Source of the DNA: Heracleum sosnowskyi
Taxonomy: Eukaryota; Streptophyta; Magnoliopsida; Apiales; Apiaceae
Direction of reading: 5' to 3'
NCBI GenBank assembly: GCA_030848705.1
Contig: CM061243.1
Location: forward strand, 2,018,001-2,082,000
DNA: 64,000 nucleotides
Position numbers and translations under genes: made by a program. The notes below the pieces were generated by a model. That model was not told the origin of the DNA. It did not search any database and saw nothing but the letters and a program-made list of their open reading frames with translations. This document shows, in pieces, positions 34,834-46,400 of the stretch; the stretch's first letter is position 1, and every line of letters begins with the position of its first letter.

Positions 34834-36150
34834 TGATAGAATATATTTTTATATATATTTTAGATGACTTTATTCTCATATTTATTGTGTTTTGCATTGA
34901 TTTGGATATTTATTTGATAGATTTTGGTGTTTTATTGTAGGATATAAGGAATTTCTAAATTTGGAAGGATTTGAATAAAAAGGGCTATTTGGAGCTTAAT
35001 TAGAAGAAAATTCGGAATTATTGGGCTACGCGGGTTCCTTACATTGTTTGGGCCGTATCTTGAGTTTCAGAAGTCCGTTTTCGATGATCTTACAGCCCAC
35101 GCGAAGCTTGTGGAATTCTCTTTAATTCTGAGATGGTCCAGTAAGCAAAATCCAACTGGAGAAGCCCAGAAACTGCAGAGATCAGACAACTGCGAATTTT
35201 AGTAGAGAATCCTACTCGGCTTAGAAGACTGAGGGGTATAATTAATTAAATCATCAAAATACTTTGGGCAGAGAGAAGAAGGACCAGGTTTTTTTAGGAG
35301 AAGAATTTTACGATACACACAACTTTGTAAACACTTTATTTTGGGGAGATTTTTCTGAGAACTTTTATTTTCCTTGAAGATAGAAGATTAAAGGTTCATC
35401 TCTATTCCTTATAATTATGTGTTCATCTTACAAATCATATATCTCTTGTTTAGTTAATTCAATTATGAGTGAGTAGATTATTAATCTAGGGTTAAGTTGA
35501 ACCCTAGTTATGATTGATGTGTGAATTTCCCAATTCCCCCAATTTAATTGTTTAATTGCTCTTGCTTATTGAGTTGTTTAAATTAACAATTGCAAATCAG
35601 ACGTGATTATGTGTTGTTTGAACCAATATCCAATTATCAACGAGAGTTGGAATTAGATGGTTGTGATTTATCCAAAAAGAACATGAAATTCTCCATGAGA
35701 ATAGGTAGAATGGATTGTTAGGAAATTAGGGTGCCGTGATTAATGTCTCTAAATTACATGATACCATGAGAATAGGTTTGATTGTATTTTAAGAGAAGCC
35801 ATTAATACCTGAGAGGGGTTTTTGGTATTTATAGGGCGCATCTTTCCTTTTGAGTAGTTTATCTGATTAATTGGGGAGGGAATTCACGATTGCATTAATT
35901 CATGCTAGTGGGGATACTTAATTCTGGATGTTTTTAATATTTGATTTAATATAAACACAATTCGCTTTAGTATAAGATTAGTTTAATAAATTCTCAATAT
36001 TTATTGTGATACTTGCTTAGCCGAATTAAATCAGAAACAACTAGTGATTGATACGTTTGTCTCTGTGGGATCGACTCTGACTTACCCTGCTACACAGTTA
36101 GAAGGATTAGTTAGATATTATAATTTGATAGGCACGCGACAGCCTTACCA
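34834..36150 (+). repeat. Athila 5' LTR
   Basis: 1317 bp, starting TGATAGAATATATTTTTATA and ending CGACAGCCTTACCA. The copy at 43964-45280 has the same length and is nearly identical. Confidence 0.96.
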
Positions 36151-36156
36151 AATTTT

Positions 36157-36174
36157 TGGCGCCGCTGCCGGGGA
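36157..36174 (+). promoter_or_regulatory. Primer-binding site
   Basis: TGGCGCCGCTGCCGGGGA, six bases after the 5' LTR. This is the tRNA-Asp-type primer site known for Athila/Tat elements, with one or two differences from the sequence I recall. Confidence 0.85.
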
Positions 36175-36287
36175 CAAAGCAGTGTTAGATTAGTTAATTT
36201 TGAATTGATTTAGCTAAGTATTTTAGTTGTGTTGCTTCGGCTATTATTCCCTTGTTATTTGATCTTTGTTTCTAGTTTTCTTGTTGC

Positions 36288-39200
36288 ATGCACACTCGAA
36301 GTTCAGGTACAAAAAATTTAATTGCTTTTGATCCTGAAATTGAAGCTACAGCAAGAAGACAAGCAGGACTACGAAGGAAAAACAAAGACAAGGTAGTTAT
36401 GGGTGATGCACCTGCAGCTAAGGCTCTTAGGGAGCATGGTATGCCAGATGCTACAGGCGTACTCTCAAGCATTGTCAGACCAACAATCACAGCTACTCAC
36501 TTTGAATTGAAGCCTCAGTTTATCCAATTCATCTCTAATGACTCTTTCGCAGGATTGTCCAATGAAAATCCTGTTGATCATCTTGAGAGTTTTCTGGAGA
36601 AGTGTGATACAATAAAGATGACCAATGTAAGTGATGAAGCTGTTAAGCTGCGATTATTTCCATTCTCTCTTCGGGATGCAGCAAAAGATTGGTTGAAGGA
36701 TGAAGGGCCAAATACATTCACTACTTGGGATAGTCTTGCGAAGGCTTTTCTACTTAAATTCTTCAGTCAGAAGAAGACCTCTAAGCTCCGGAATGAGATC
36801 TCTAATTTTCGTCAAGATGATGACGAGTCACTTCATGATGCCTGGAGAAAATTTAAGCGACTTCAGAGACAATGCCCTCACCATGGAATTCCTGACTGGT
36901 TGTTGATCCAAACATTCTACAATGGGTTGACACAAGAGTTCCGAAACTTTGTTGATGCTTCTTCTGGTGGTTCTATTATGAAGAAGAGTACTGAAGATGC
37001 GAAAGCTTTGTTAGACGAGATGGCGTCTAATGATAATTATCCATACAATGATCGAAATCATCCTAAAAAGGGTGGTAAGTATGATGTTGATGCTCTAACC
37101 ATGATTAATACCACTATGCAGGCTATGGTCAAAAAGATTGAGCAATTGGATGCCAGAAGCACTCCATCTACTGTTGCTTCATGTGAGATATGTGGTGTTG
37201 TTGGACACACCAAACTTGCTTGTCAATACAATCCTTCTGGAATGGCAGTTGAGCAAGCTAATGCTCTTTACAATCAGAATCAGAGGCCGCAATATAATCC
37301 TTACTCCAACACGTACAATCCAGGTTGGAGAGATCATCCAAATTTCTCCTACAGGAACAATCAGGGTCAAGGACAATCTTCACAAAATAATTTTTCTCAG
37401 CCTCCTGGTTTTCAGCAAGCTCAGCAGCAGAAATCTAACTTGGAAAGTCTTATGGAAGGATTTATCTCTACTCAATCGAAGAAGAATGAGCACTTCGATT
37501 CAAGCATCAATGAGATAAAGGCTCACAACAAAATGATGGAGAACACGATCACTCAAATTTCTCAACAGTTGAGCCAACTTAATAAGTCTTCGGGCCAACT
37601 TCCTGGTCAAACTGAGCAGCCGTCAAGGGGGCATATCAATGCTGTAACTTTGAGAAGTGGTAAAGAATTGAAAGAGCCGGAATTGAATGCGAGCAAAAAT
37701 GTTGAGAATGCTAAAGAAAGTAAAGAGGAGATTGCAACTGAGAAACTGGGAGAACCAGAGATCGTGGAAAAAGAAAAGAAAGAATCAATAGATGTTCCTC
37801 TTAAACCATATGTGCCGCCTGTTCCTTTTCCACAAAGGTTGGCACAAGCGAAGCTAGAGAAGAAGTATGGTAAGTTCCTTGAAATTTTGCAGAAGCTACA
37901 TATCAATATCCCATTTATGGATGCTATCACTGAGATGCCATCTTATGCAAAATTCCTGAAAGATATTTTGTCAAGAAAGAGAAAAATTGAAGAAAGCTCT
38001 ACCATCTCATTAACGGCAGAGTGCAGTGCCATCTTGCAAAATGATCTTCCAAAGAAGTTAGCGGACCCAGGTAGCTACTCAATTCCTGTTCAGCTTGGGG
38101 ATGTCGAAATTAAAAGAGCTTTGTGTGATCTTGGAGCAAGTGTCAGTTTGATGCCTTTGTCGATTTGTAAAAAACTTCAGATGGGTGAACTGAAACCCAC
38201 ACGTATCTCTTTACAACTGGCAGACAGAAGTGTGAAGTTTCCATTGGGAATTCTTGAAGATGTGCCCCTTAAGGTAGGAAAGTTTTATATTCCATGTGAT
38301 TTTGTTGTCATGGAAATGGAAGAAGATGCAAATATTCCTATCATTCTTGGGAGGCCTTTCTTAGCAACAGCTGGAGCTATCATTGACATGAAAAATGGAA
38401 GAATTTCTTTTGAAGTAGGCGAAGAGAAGATGGAATTCAAGCTGCAAAGTACAATGGGACATCCTTCTGCGGATGAGTTTGTGAATAGGGTGGATGCACT
38501 AGAGGAAGTGATCGACATGAAAGCCAAAATTCTACTATCTGAGGATCCGCTTCAAGCTGTTCTTGAGGGTAACGTTGATGAAGAAAATGGAGAGTGTCAG
38601 GGTTACGAGAAGCTTTTGGATGCAGCACCTACATATAAGCATGAACATTCTAATGTGCTACAGCATGAAAAAGTTAAGGAGAGTTCCACGCCTCCTAAGG
38701 TAGAACTGAAACCACTACCTGCATCTTTGAAATATGTGTTTATGGGCCCTAATGAAACATATCCTATCATTGTTAATTCTGAGCTTGATGACATTCAAAT
38801 TGAGCAGTTGCTCACGGTCTTGAGAAAATATAAAAATGTTATTGGGTATTCCATTGATGATATTAAGGGCATTAATCCATCATTCTGCATGCATAAGATT
38901 ATTTTGGAAGATGAGCAGGCTTCTTCTATTGAGCCTCAACGGAGACTCAATCCTAATATGATGGAGGTGGTCAAAAAGGAGGTTTTAAAACTTCTTGATG
39001 TAGGTATAATCTATCATATCTCTGACAGCAAGTGGGTTAGTCCTGTGCATGTTGTTCCAAAGAAAGGAGGAATGACCGTGGTGAAGAATGATAAGGGTGA
39101 GTCGATCTCTACTAGAACTGTAACAGGGTGGCGCATGTGCATTGATTATCGGAAATTGAATAAGGCCACAAGGAAAGATCATTTTCCTCTCCCTTTTATT

Positions 39201-41606
39201 GATCAAATGCTTGAAAGATTGGCGAAACATTCTTACTTCTGCTTCTTAGATGGATATTCAGGATTTTTCCAGATTCCTATCCATCCGAATGATCAAGAAA
39301 AGACGACTTTTACATGTCCCTATGGTACATTTGCATACCGCAAAATGCCATTTGGATTATGTTGTGCTCCTCCCACATTTCAGCGATGTATGATGGCAAT
39401 TTTCTCAGATTTCATTGAAGACATTATGGAGGTTTTTATGGATGACTTCTCAGTTGGTGGAACTTCTTTTCATGCATGTTTACATAACTTGGAGAAGGTA
39501 CTTCATAGATGTCAAGAAGTTAATTTAATTCTCAATTGGGAAAAATGTCACTTTATGGTACAAGAGGGAGTTGTTTTGGGTCATGTTGTGTCAAAAAGAG
39601 GCATTAAAGTTGATAGAGCCAAGGTCGAAGTTGTTGAGCGCTTACCACACCCTACTTCAGTCAAGGGGATAAGAAGTTTTCTTGGTCATGCTGGATTCTA
39701 TCGCCGTTTCATAAAAGATTTTTCGAAGATTGCTCGACCTCTTACTGAGCTTTTGGGTAAGGAGGTACCTTTTGTGTTCACTGATGCTTGTGTTGAGGCT
39801 TTTGAAACGTTAAAGAAAGCTCTTGTTTCTGCCCCAATTATACAACCACCGGATTGGAGTCTGCCATTTGAGATCATGTGTGATGCTAGTGATCAAGCTA
39901 TTGGTGCAGTCCTAGGCCAAAGGAAAGATGGAAAGCTGCATGCTATATACTATACAAGCAAGACCTTGGATGGAGCTCAAATTAATTATGCAACAACGGA
40001 GAAAGAATTGCTAGCAGTGGTGTATTCTATGGAAAAATTTCGATCCTATCTCGTTGGTTCGAAAGTTATTGTTCACACGGATCATGCAGCTTTGAGATAC
40101 TTGATGAGTAAGAAGGATGCTAAACCTCGTTTGATTCGTTGGATTTTGGTTCTTCAAGAATTTGACTTAGAGATTAAGGATAAGAAAGGGGCTGAGAACG
40201 TGGTTGCTGATCATCTTTCACGCCTTACTCTTGATAAGGATGATGATAAGTCTACTCCGATTGATGATTCTTTTCCCGACGATCATCTACTTTCTCTTGC
40301 AAGTCTAGAGGTTCCTTGGTATGCTGACATAGCTAATTTCTTAGCTAGTGGAACTGTTCCTCATGGTTACTCATCGCAGCAAAAGAAGAAATTTTTCTAT
40401 GATGTGAGGAAGCACTTTTGGGATGATCCGTTTCTCTATAAATCCTGTGCTGATGGAGTCATTAGAAGATGTGTTCCGTATTATGAGATTTCCTCTATAA
40501 TCTCACATTGTCACGATTTGCCAAGTGGTGGTCATGCAAGTACTACGAAAACTGCTGCAAAGATTCTTCAGTGCGGTTTTTATTGGCCAACTCTCTTTAA
40601 AGATGTCTACCAATATGTTCATTCTTGTGATCGTTGCCAAAGAACGGGGAATATTTCAAGACGCAATGAGATGCCTCTAAATAGCATTCTTGAAGTGGAG
40701 CTTTTCGATGTGTGGGGAGTAGATTTCATGGGACCTTTCCCTCCATCTTTTAAGAACAGATATATCTTGGTAGCTGTGGACTACGTCTCAAAATGGGTTG
40801 AAGCCATTGCATCACCCACTAATGATGCTCGTGTTGTGAGCAAGTTCTTTAAGAAGACGATTTTTCCTAGATTTGGAGTGCCGAGGATTTTGATTAGTGA
40901 TGGAGGAAAGCATTTTCTCGAAAATCGATTTGAAGCTATGTTGAAGAAATATGGAGTTTATCATAAGGTGGGACTTTCTTATCACCCCCAAACCAGTGGT
41001 CAAGTGGAGATCTCTAACCGTGAAATAAAGAATATCTTGGAGAAGACAGTTGCAAAATCAAGGAAGGATTGGTCTATGAAGCTTGATGATGCACTTTGGG
41101 CTTATAGAACTGCGTTTAAGACACCTATTGGGACGACTCCGTATAGATTGGTTTATGGAAAAGCATGTCATCTTCCCGTAGAGTTAGAGCACCGTGCATT
41201 TTGGGCTATCAAGGGTCTAAATTTTGATATGTTAGCAGCGGGTGAGAAGAGACTTCTACAACTTAATGAGCTTGATGAGCTTCGTTTCGAGGCTTATGAA
41301 AGTTCTAAGCTTTACAAGGAGAAAACAAAGAAGTGGCATGACAAAGGGCTGTTACGAAGAGAATTCAAGGAAGGGGAGTTAGTTCTTCTGTTCAATTCGA
41401 GGTTAAGACTTTTTCCCGAAAAATTGCGTTCTAGGTGGTCGGGTCCGTTCAAGGTACAAAAGGTTTTTCCATATGGTGCAGTTGAATTGTTGGATACTCA
41501 TGGAGGATCATTTAAGGTGAATGGGCAAAGAGTCAAACATTACAGAGTTGGTGAGCCAATCAATGAGAAAGTGGAGATTCCGCTTTCTACCCCTTCATCG
41601 AAATGA
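36288..41606 (+). CDS. Athila-type gag-pol polyprotein, intact
   Basis: 1772 residues in one frame, without the stop or frameshift some families keep between gag and pol. Gag: MHTRSSGTKN start, retrotransposon gag core (DWLKDEGPNTFTTWDSLAKA), zinc knuckle C-x2-C-x4-H-x4-C from C299. Protease: D614 in CDLGASVSLM. RT: HVVPKKGGMT, WRMCIDYRKLNKAT, catalytic FMDD at 1050-1053. RNase H: IMCDASDQAIGAVLGQ, TTEKELLAVV, HTDHAALRYL. Integrase: HHCC zinc finger (HCHDLPSGGHAS, CDRCQ), then D1479, D1538 and E1574, a DD35E spacing. The start is the first ATG after the leader and lies 138 bp after the LTR. No disabling mutation is visible. It directs replication of the element in cytoplasmic particles and insertion in the nucleus. 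Confidence 0.97.
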   Translation: MHTRSSGTKNLIAFDPEIEATARRQAGLRRKNKDKVVMGDAPAAKALREHGMPDATGVLSSIVRPTITATHFELKPQFIQFISNDSFAGLSNENPVDHLESFLEKCDTIKMTNVSDEAVKLRLFPFSLRDAAKDWLKDEGPNTFTTWDSLAKAFLLKFFSQKKTSKLRNEISNFRQDDDESLHDAWRKFKRLQRQCPHHGIPDWLLIQTFYNGLTQEFRNFVDASSGGSIMKKSTEDAKALLDEMASNDNYPYNDRNHPKKGGKYDVDALTMINTTMQAMVKKIEQLDARSTPSTVASCEICGVVGHTKLACQYNPSGMAVEQANALYNQNQRPQYNPYSNTYNPGWRDHPNFSYRNNQGQGQSSQNNFSQPPGFQQAQQQKSNLESLMEGFISTQSKKNEHFDSSINEIKAHNKMMENTITQISQQLSQLNKSSGQLPGQTEQPSRGHINAVTLRSGKELKEPELNASKNVENAKESKEEIATEKLGEPEIVEKEKKESIDVPLKPYVPPVPFPQRLAQAKLEKKYGKFLEILQKLHINIPFMDAITEMPSYAKFLKDILSRKRKIEESSTISLTAECSAILQNDLPKKLADPGSYSIPVQLGDVEIKRALCDLGASVSLMPLSICKKLQMGELKPTRISLQLADRSVKFPLGILEDVPLKVGKFYIPCDFVVMEMEEDANIPIILGRPFLATAGAIIDMKNGRISFEVGEEKMEFKLQSTMGHPSADEFVNRVDALEEVIDMKAKILLSEDPLQAVLEGNVDEENGECQGYEKLLDAAPTYKHEHSNVLQHEKVKESSTPPKVELKPLPASLKYVFMGPNETYPIIVNSELDDIQIEQLLTVLRKYKNVIGYSIDDIKGINPSFCMHKIILEDEQASSIEPQRRLNPNMMEVVKKEVLKLLDVGIIYHISDSKWVSPVHVVPKKGGMTVVKNDKGESISTRTVTGWRMCIDYRKLNKATRKDHFPLPFIDQMLERLAKHSYFCFLDGYSGFFQIPIHPNDQEKTTFTCPYGTFAYRKMPFGLCCAPPTFQRCMMAIFSDFIEDIMEVFMDDFSVGGTSFHACLHNLEKVLHRCQEVNLILNWEKCHFMVQEGVVLGHVVSKRGIKVDRAKVEVVERLPHPTSVKGIRSFLGHAGFYRRFIKDFSKIARPLTELLGKEVPFVFTDACVEAFETLKKALVSAPIIQPPDWSLPFEIMCDASDQAIGAVLGQRKDGKLHAIYYTSKTLDGAQINYATTEKELLAVVYSMEKFRSYLVGSKVIVHTDHAALRYLMSKKDAKPRLIRWILVLQEFDLEIKDKKGAENVVADHLSRLTLDKDDDKSTPIDDSFPDDHLLSLASLEVPWYADIANFLASGTVPHGYSSQQKKKFFYDVRKHFWDDPFLYKSCADGVIRRCVPYYEISSIISHCHDLPSGGHASTTKTAAKILQCGFYWPTLFKDVYQYVHSCDRCQRTGNISRRNEMPLNSILEVELFDVWGVDFMGPFPPSFKNRYILVAVDYVSKWVEAIASPTNDARVVSKFFKKTIFPRFGVPRILISDGGKHFLENRFEAMLKKYGVYHKVGLSYHPQTSGQVEISNREIKNILEKTVAKSRKDWSMKLDDALWAYRTAFKTPIGTTPYRLVYGKACHLPVELEHRAFWAIKGLNFDMLAAGEKRLLQLNELDELRFEAYESSKLYKEKTKKWHDKGLLRREFKEGELVLLFNSRLRLFPEKLRSRWSGPFKVQKVFPYGAVELLDTHGGSFKVNGQRVKHYRVGEPINEKVEIPLSTPSSK

Positions 41607-43950
41607 TTGATAAGAATGTCTAGCCAAAGACGTTAAAGAAAAACGCTTCTTGGGAGGCAACCCATGATTGTGGTATATTGATTTTTGTTGTATTTGTATT
41701 TTTGTTGTGGTGTGAATGAACCAGTGCAAGGCGAAGAAAAAAAAAATCAAGTCCAAACAATTGGTTATACTGGCATATTATTGAAAAAAATCGGGGTTAA
41801 ATTTTTGTGAGGCTGTAGAAGTCAAGGTTTAAAAACCGTGGTATTGTTTTATTATACCGGCGCTTTGTTTCCCTGGAGATTTAATGAATGTTTCAGTGGC
41901 CATTTCATTCACAGCCCACATCACTGGTCCAGCTTATTTCTCTGAAGACAACAGGGCCCATCTCGTTTGTTCATTCCAGGCCCATCTGGTCCTGTGGGAA
42001 CCTGCTGTGGAGATTTCAAGTTGTGCATATAAATAAAAAACACTTCCAGAGGGATTCGAACCCCTGACCGGTAGCATGCAACAGAGAGACATCAACCGCT
42101 CCACCAACCTGTTGTTTGTGTTAGAAGTTGATTTGCCTTGTTAATAAAATAAAGAATCTGGGCTAGCAATTTCAGCATATTAATAAGAGGGAGGAGCAAG
42201 CTTAAAATTTTTCAAAGATCACTTCATGCGACATAAGAGGAGTACTTTGAACCTTTCTTTGTATATATTTTATTTATTTATTTTTATTTTTGTATTTTTT
42301 TTAAGAATCTTGTTAGTGTATATTTATTATTATTATTCATTGGGGACAATGAACCGCTTAAGTGTGGGGAGGGGTTTCCAACATTAAAAATAAAAAAAAT
42401 TAGGTTTTTTTTTTCTTTTTAATTTGTTAGATTTTTTTTAGGATAGTTAAAAAAAAAAATTAGAAAATTAAAAAATTGATTGCCTTGTCAAAAAAAAACA
42501 TGTTAATAAGGATAAGTACACACCATGTAGACTTTTATTTTGCGAGTGTCATGTATTTGTTTCCTTGGCGTAAAATACCTTATGCATGATGATGTCTTGT
42601 ATGTGCTTGCGAAAATTTCAAAACTTGAATGTACATCATTGTCAATTTTGATGAGTTTAGCATGCTATCACTTGTGAGATCTTGAGCCTTAATTTGCGAT
42701 TGATACATCTTTTTATCAATCTATATTTTTTTTTTGTGGTGAGTTATTCGTCATTGTGCATGTTGCTCTAGAACTTGCTTTAAACCAGGTCGTGCGTATA
42801 TTGATATCGTGTATTGTGTAAGAATGATAAAGGCACTAGGATTAACCGTATTGTCCCAAACAGTACCCTTGAAAAATAATCCTTAGTGAGCCCCCTTGAG
42901 CCTATATCCTTTTTCTTCGTATATTACCATCACAATCTTGAGCCTATTAATTTGTTCTTGTCTTGATTGACTAGTAGAGCTTTGTGATATATACTTGAGA
43001 TTGGTAAAATATTGAGTGTGGGGATATCTTTGTTAATGTGTGAATTTTGGTGGGATTTGAATTGGTTTGGCTACTTCTTGTCGGTGATATTTCAAATAAA
43101 ATCACCAAGGTCAAAAAAGAAAAGAAAAAAAAAAGAAAAAAAAAAAGGGAAATTGAAAAAAAAGTGAAAAAGAAGAAGATCACTCTATGGAAAGAAAGAA
43201 AGAAATAAAAGTGAGTGTATGTTCATTGGTTCTTACAATGTGAAATTTACGGGTTTTCTATTTTTATGTGAGATGATATCTCAAGATAGTTTCATGTTGA
43301 GTGCTTCAAGTGTATATGAACATTATGCTCTATTAGTTGTCAAGTTTAGCCAACTGCAGCCTTTTCATTTTCCTACCCCTCACCTAAGCCTTGTTACAAC
43401 CCTTGACAAAGACCTTTTGATTTATACGAACACGAAGTCTAGAGATTTTGGTGGACAAGCAAGCTTATGGTAGCACATGTGCATTTGATTGAATTTGAGT
43501 GATACAGTTGCACCTAAACACTTGTGTGCTTTGAGTGATTGTGAGTTTATTTTCTATCCAAAGCATGCTATTATCTTGTTGATTGAGACTTTGATGTTAT
43601 TCATGATATATTTTAGTCTTTTTAGACTATGTGCGCGTACTTGAATAGTTGTGTTGGTGTGTAAAGTTGAGGAATTGCATTATATGACATCTAAGAGCTA
43701 TTACATGGTTAAGTTTGCATGTGTGGTGTGCTATGATATATTTCATGTTTGAGACTTGGCAGTCAACTCAAATAAGATTTTGTGGGTAGATTTACTATAA
43801 ACCCTCACGAGACCTTACTCGTCCACTAGGGCTGCCTAGGGGTTTAAAGGGCTTGTTGCATATGCCAAATGCAACCGTGATCACCTACGGAAGTGGTACT
43901 AGTTAGTTTAGTGTATTATTTTAGTTTGCACGAGGACGTGCAAATACTTA
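41607..43950 (+). other. Athila 3' non-coding region
   Basis: About 2.3 kb between gag-pol and the polypurine tract. It has no long frame; Athila relatives often carry an env-like frame here, and none is seen. It contains a tRNA-like segment at 42045-42115, poly(A)/poly(T) runs at 42400-42500, and an A/G-rich tract at 43110-43215. Confidence 0.75.
42045..42115 (-). other. tRNA-like segment with pol III A and B boxes
   Basis: On the minus strand TGGTGGAGCGG (42106-42096) fits the A-box consensus TRGYNNANNGG, and GGTTCGAATCC (42062-42052) fits the B box GGTTCGANTCC. They are 33 nt apart, the spacing of an intronless tRNA gene. The T-loop TTCGAAT sits in a near-complete stem. The acceptor stem does not pair and no anticodon arm is convincing, so it is not a functional tRNA. 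Confidence 0.55.
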
Positions 43951-43963
43951 GTGTAGGGATGTT
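43951..43963 (+). promoter_or_regulatory. Polypurine tract before the Athila 3' LTR
   Basis: GTGTAGGGATGTT immediately precedes the 3' LTR, the expected place for the plus-strand primer. Confidence 0.7.
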
Positions 43964-45280
43964 TGATAGAATATATTTTTACATATATTTTAGATGACTT
44001 TATTCTCATATTTATTGTGTTTTGCATTGATTTGGATATTTATTTGATAGATTTTGGTGTTTTATTGTAGGATATAAGGAAGTTCTAAATTTGGAAGGAT
44101 TTGAATAAAAAGGGCTATTTGGAGCTTAATTAGAAGAAAATTCGGAATTATTGGGCTACGCGGGTTCCTTACATTGTTTGGGCCGTATCTTGAGTTTCAG
44201 AAGTCCGTTTTCGATGATCTTACAGCCCACGCGAAGCTTGTGGAATTCTCTTTAATTCTGAGATGGTCCAGTAAGCAAAATCCAACTGGAGAAGCCCAGA
44301 AACTGCAGAGATCAGACAACTGCGAATTTTAGTAGAGAATCCTACTCGGCTTAGAAGACTGAGGGGTATAATTAATTAAATCATCAAAATACTTTGGGCA
44401 GAGAGAAGAAGGACCAGGTTTTTTTAGGAGAAGAATTTTACGATACACACAACTTTGTAAACACTTTCTTTTGGGGAGATTTTTCTGAGAACTTTTATTT
44501 TCCTTGAAGATAGAAGATTAAAGGTTCATCTCTATTCCTTATAATTATGTGTTCATCTTACAAATCATATATCTCTTGTTTAGTTAATTCAATTATGAGT
44601 GAGTAGATTATTAATCTAGGGTTAAGTTGAACCCTAGTTATGATTGATGTGTGAATTTCCCAATTCCCCCAATTTAATTGTTTAATTGCTCTTGCTTATT
44701 GAGTTGTTTAAATTAACAATTGCAAATCAGACGTGATTATGTGTTGTTTGAACCAATATCCAATTATCAACGAGAGTTGGAATTAGATGGTTGTGATTTA
44801 TCCAAAAAGAACATGAAATTCTCCATGAGAATAGGTAGAATGGATTGTTAGGAAATTAGGGTGCCGTGATTAATGTCTCTAAATTACATGATACCATGAG
44901 AATAGGTTTGATTGTATTTTAAGAGAAGCCATTAATACCTGAGAGGGGTTTTTGGTATTTATAGGGCGCATCTTTCCTTTTGAGTAGTTTATCTGATTAA
45001 TTGGGGAGGGAATTCACGATTGCATTAATTCATGCTAGTGGGGATACTTAATTCTGGATGTTTTTAATATTTGATTTAATATAAACACAATTCGCTTTAG
45101 TATAAGATTAGTTTAATAAATTCTCAATATTTATTGTGATACTTGCTTAGCCGAATTAAATCAGAAACAACTAGTGATTGATACGTTTGTCTCTGTGGGA
45201 TCGACTCTGACTTACCCTGCTACACAGTTAGAAGGATTAGTTAGATATTATAATTTGATAGGCACGCGACAGCCTTACCA
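43964..45280 (+). repeat. Athila 3' LTR
   Basis: 1317 bp, the same boundaries as the 5' LTR. Differences seen: TTTTTACATATA for TTTTTATATATA, AGGAAGTTCT for AGGAATTTCT, and CACTTTCTTTT for CACTTTATTTT. Confidence 0.96.
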
Positions 45281-45717
45281 CCGCCTACGGATTAGTCGAC
45301 ATTTTTCACAAATTTTACGAACAGAAGCTCTTATTTTCATATTTGGCATTCCTCATTTTAATTCTGAATCTATTTTTTGGAAGAAAATAGGTTTCTTGTA
45401 ATTTTTTATCTCGAATCATCTTCTCACTAAAGGAATGTTGAAGTTGATAAAAACACCTAATCTTTCGAACCAAATGATGCATTTTGTAGATTAGTCACGA
45501 AATTATATACTTCATGCAATATGATTTGGTACAGGATACATGATGCATGATTATATACTTTGGTATGGAAATACCAAAGTGAGGTGACACAAGGGAATAT
45601 AGAACCAATGAGCGAAGGAGAAGACCCAAACGGATAACGAAATAGCCCAAAATGAATCACTCACACCTATTCCTCGGGACGTGACATGCCACATATCCCT
45701 AAACCAGGGTGACAAAA

Positions 45718-45905
45718 TCAGACCCGACCCGACAATCCGACACGAATTCGACCAGAAAAGTATGAATTCGGGTTGAAAATTTTCGGGTTTGGGTCGATTT
45801 CGGGTTGATTCAAAACTGACCCAAAAAATTCGGGTCATTTTCGGGTTACTCATTAATCTTCGGGTTGGGTTCGGGTTGGGTTTGGGTTCATCTATTCGGT
45901 CCGGC
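45718..45905. repeat. Degenerate TCGGGTT/ACCCGAA repeat
   Basis: Begins GACCCGACCCGACAATCCGA and passes into TTCGGGTTGGGTTCGGGTTG. Irregular 6-7 bp units with a strand switch. This is simple-sequence DNA, not a telomere repeat (TTTAGGG). Confidence 0.75.
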
Positions 45906-46290
45906 AAAATTTTGATTCCAACATAAAAATCCAATAAACAAAGGCGCCTTTCACGACTTTTCAAACAAGTGAAGGAAATACCCAATTAAACATCTCTATA
46001 TGGCCCATTAATTTTCCGTAAGTTGGGATCTATTTATTTCATAACAAATACATTCCTGTACAAGTCTCTTCGAAACGTAAAATATTTTCTTTCTGGAAAA
46101 CTCCAGCATTTTCACAATTTGGCTTTTAGAGAAAAGAAACATAAACAATAGTAGAATGTTGTTCGGTTAATCCATTGCGAAAGGTAGAGGCTGAAGGACA
46201 TAATTACCGTTATTGTAACGGACAGGAATACACACGACATTGAAATCAATGGCAGAATATACCAGCAAAATATACCGGCAAGATGCGCAT

Positions 46291-46400
46291 TTCAAAAAAG
46301 AGCATTTTATTTTAGGTAGCAATAAGACATCGAAGAAGGGTAGGCTTCAAAAAAGAGCATTTTATTTTAGGTAGCAATAACTCAATAAGACATTGAAGAA
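46291..46400. repeat. 55-bp tandem duplication
   Basis: TTCAAAAAAGAGCATTTTAT begins at 46291 and again at 46346, each followed by TTTAGGTAGCAATAA and GACATYGAAGAAGG, the second with an 8-bp insertion. Confidence 0.85.

Larger units (their letters stand above)
34834..45280 (+). mobile_element. Complete Athila-type Ty3/gypsy retrotransposon
   Basis: 10447 bp, flanked by a perfect TSD CCGCC (34829-34833 and 45281-45285). Two 1317-bp LTRs, a primer-binding site right after the 5' LTR, one uninterrupted gag-pol, a 2.35-kb non-coding 3' region, and a polypurine tract before the 3' LTR. I see about three LTR mismatches (near 34861, 34952 and 35338), which implies a very recent insertion. All parts needed for mobility appear present. 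Confidence 0.97.

Noticed and set aside
42045..42115. Functional tRNA gene
   Set aside because: A and B boxes fit, but the acceptor stem does not pair and there is no convincing anticodon arm, so it is called only tRNA-like.
43219..43473. env-like frame in the Athila 3' region
   Set aside because: Only 84 codons, with no signal peptide plus transmembrane arrangement and no similarity to env-like proteins I know.
45718..45905. Interstitial telomere repeat
   Set aside because: Units are TCGGGTT/TTGGGTT variants with a strand switch, not the plant TTTAGGG repeat.
45551..45985. 144-codon minus-strand frame
   Set aside because: Runs through the degenerate GGGTT tract; the peptide is low-complexity and not a known family.
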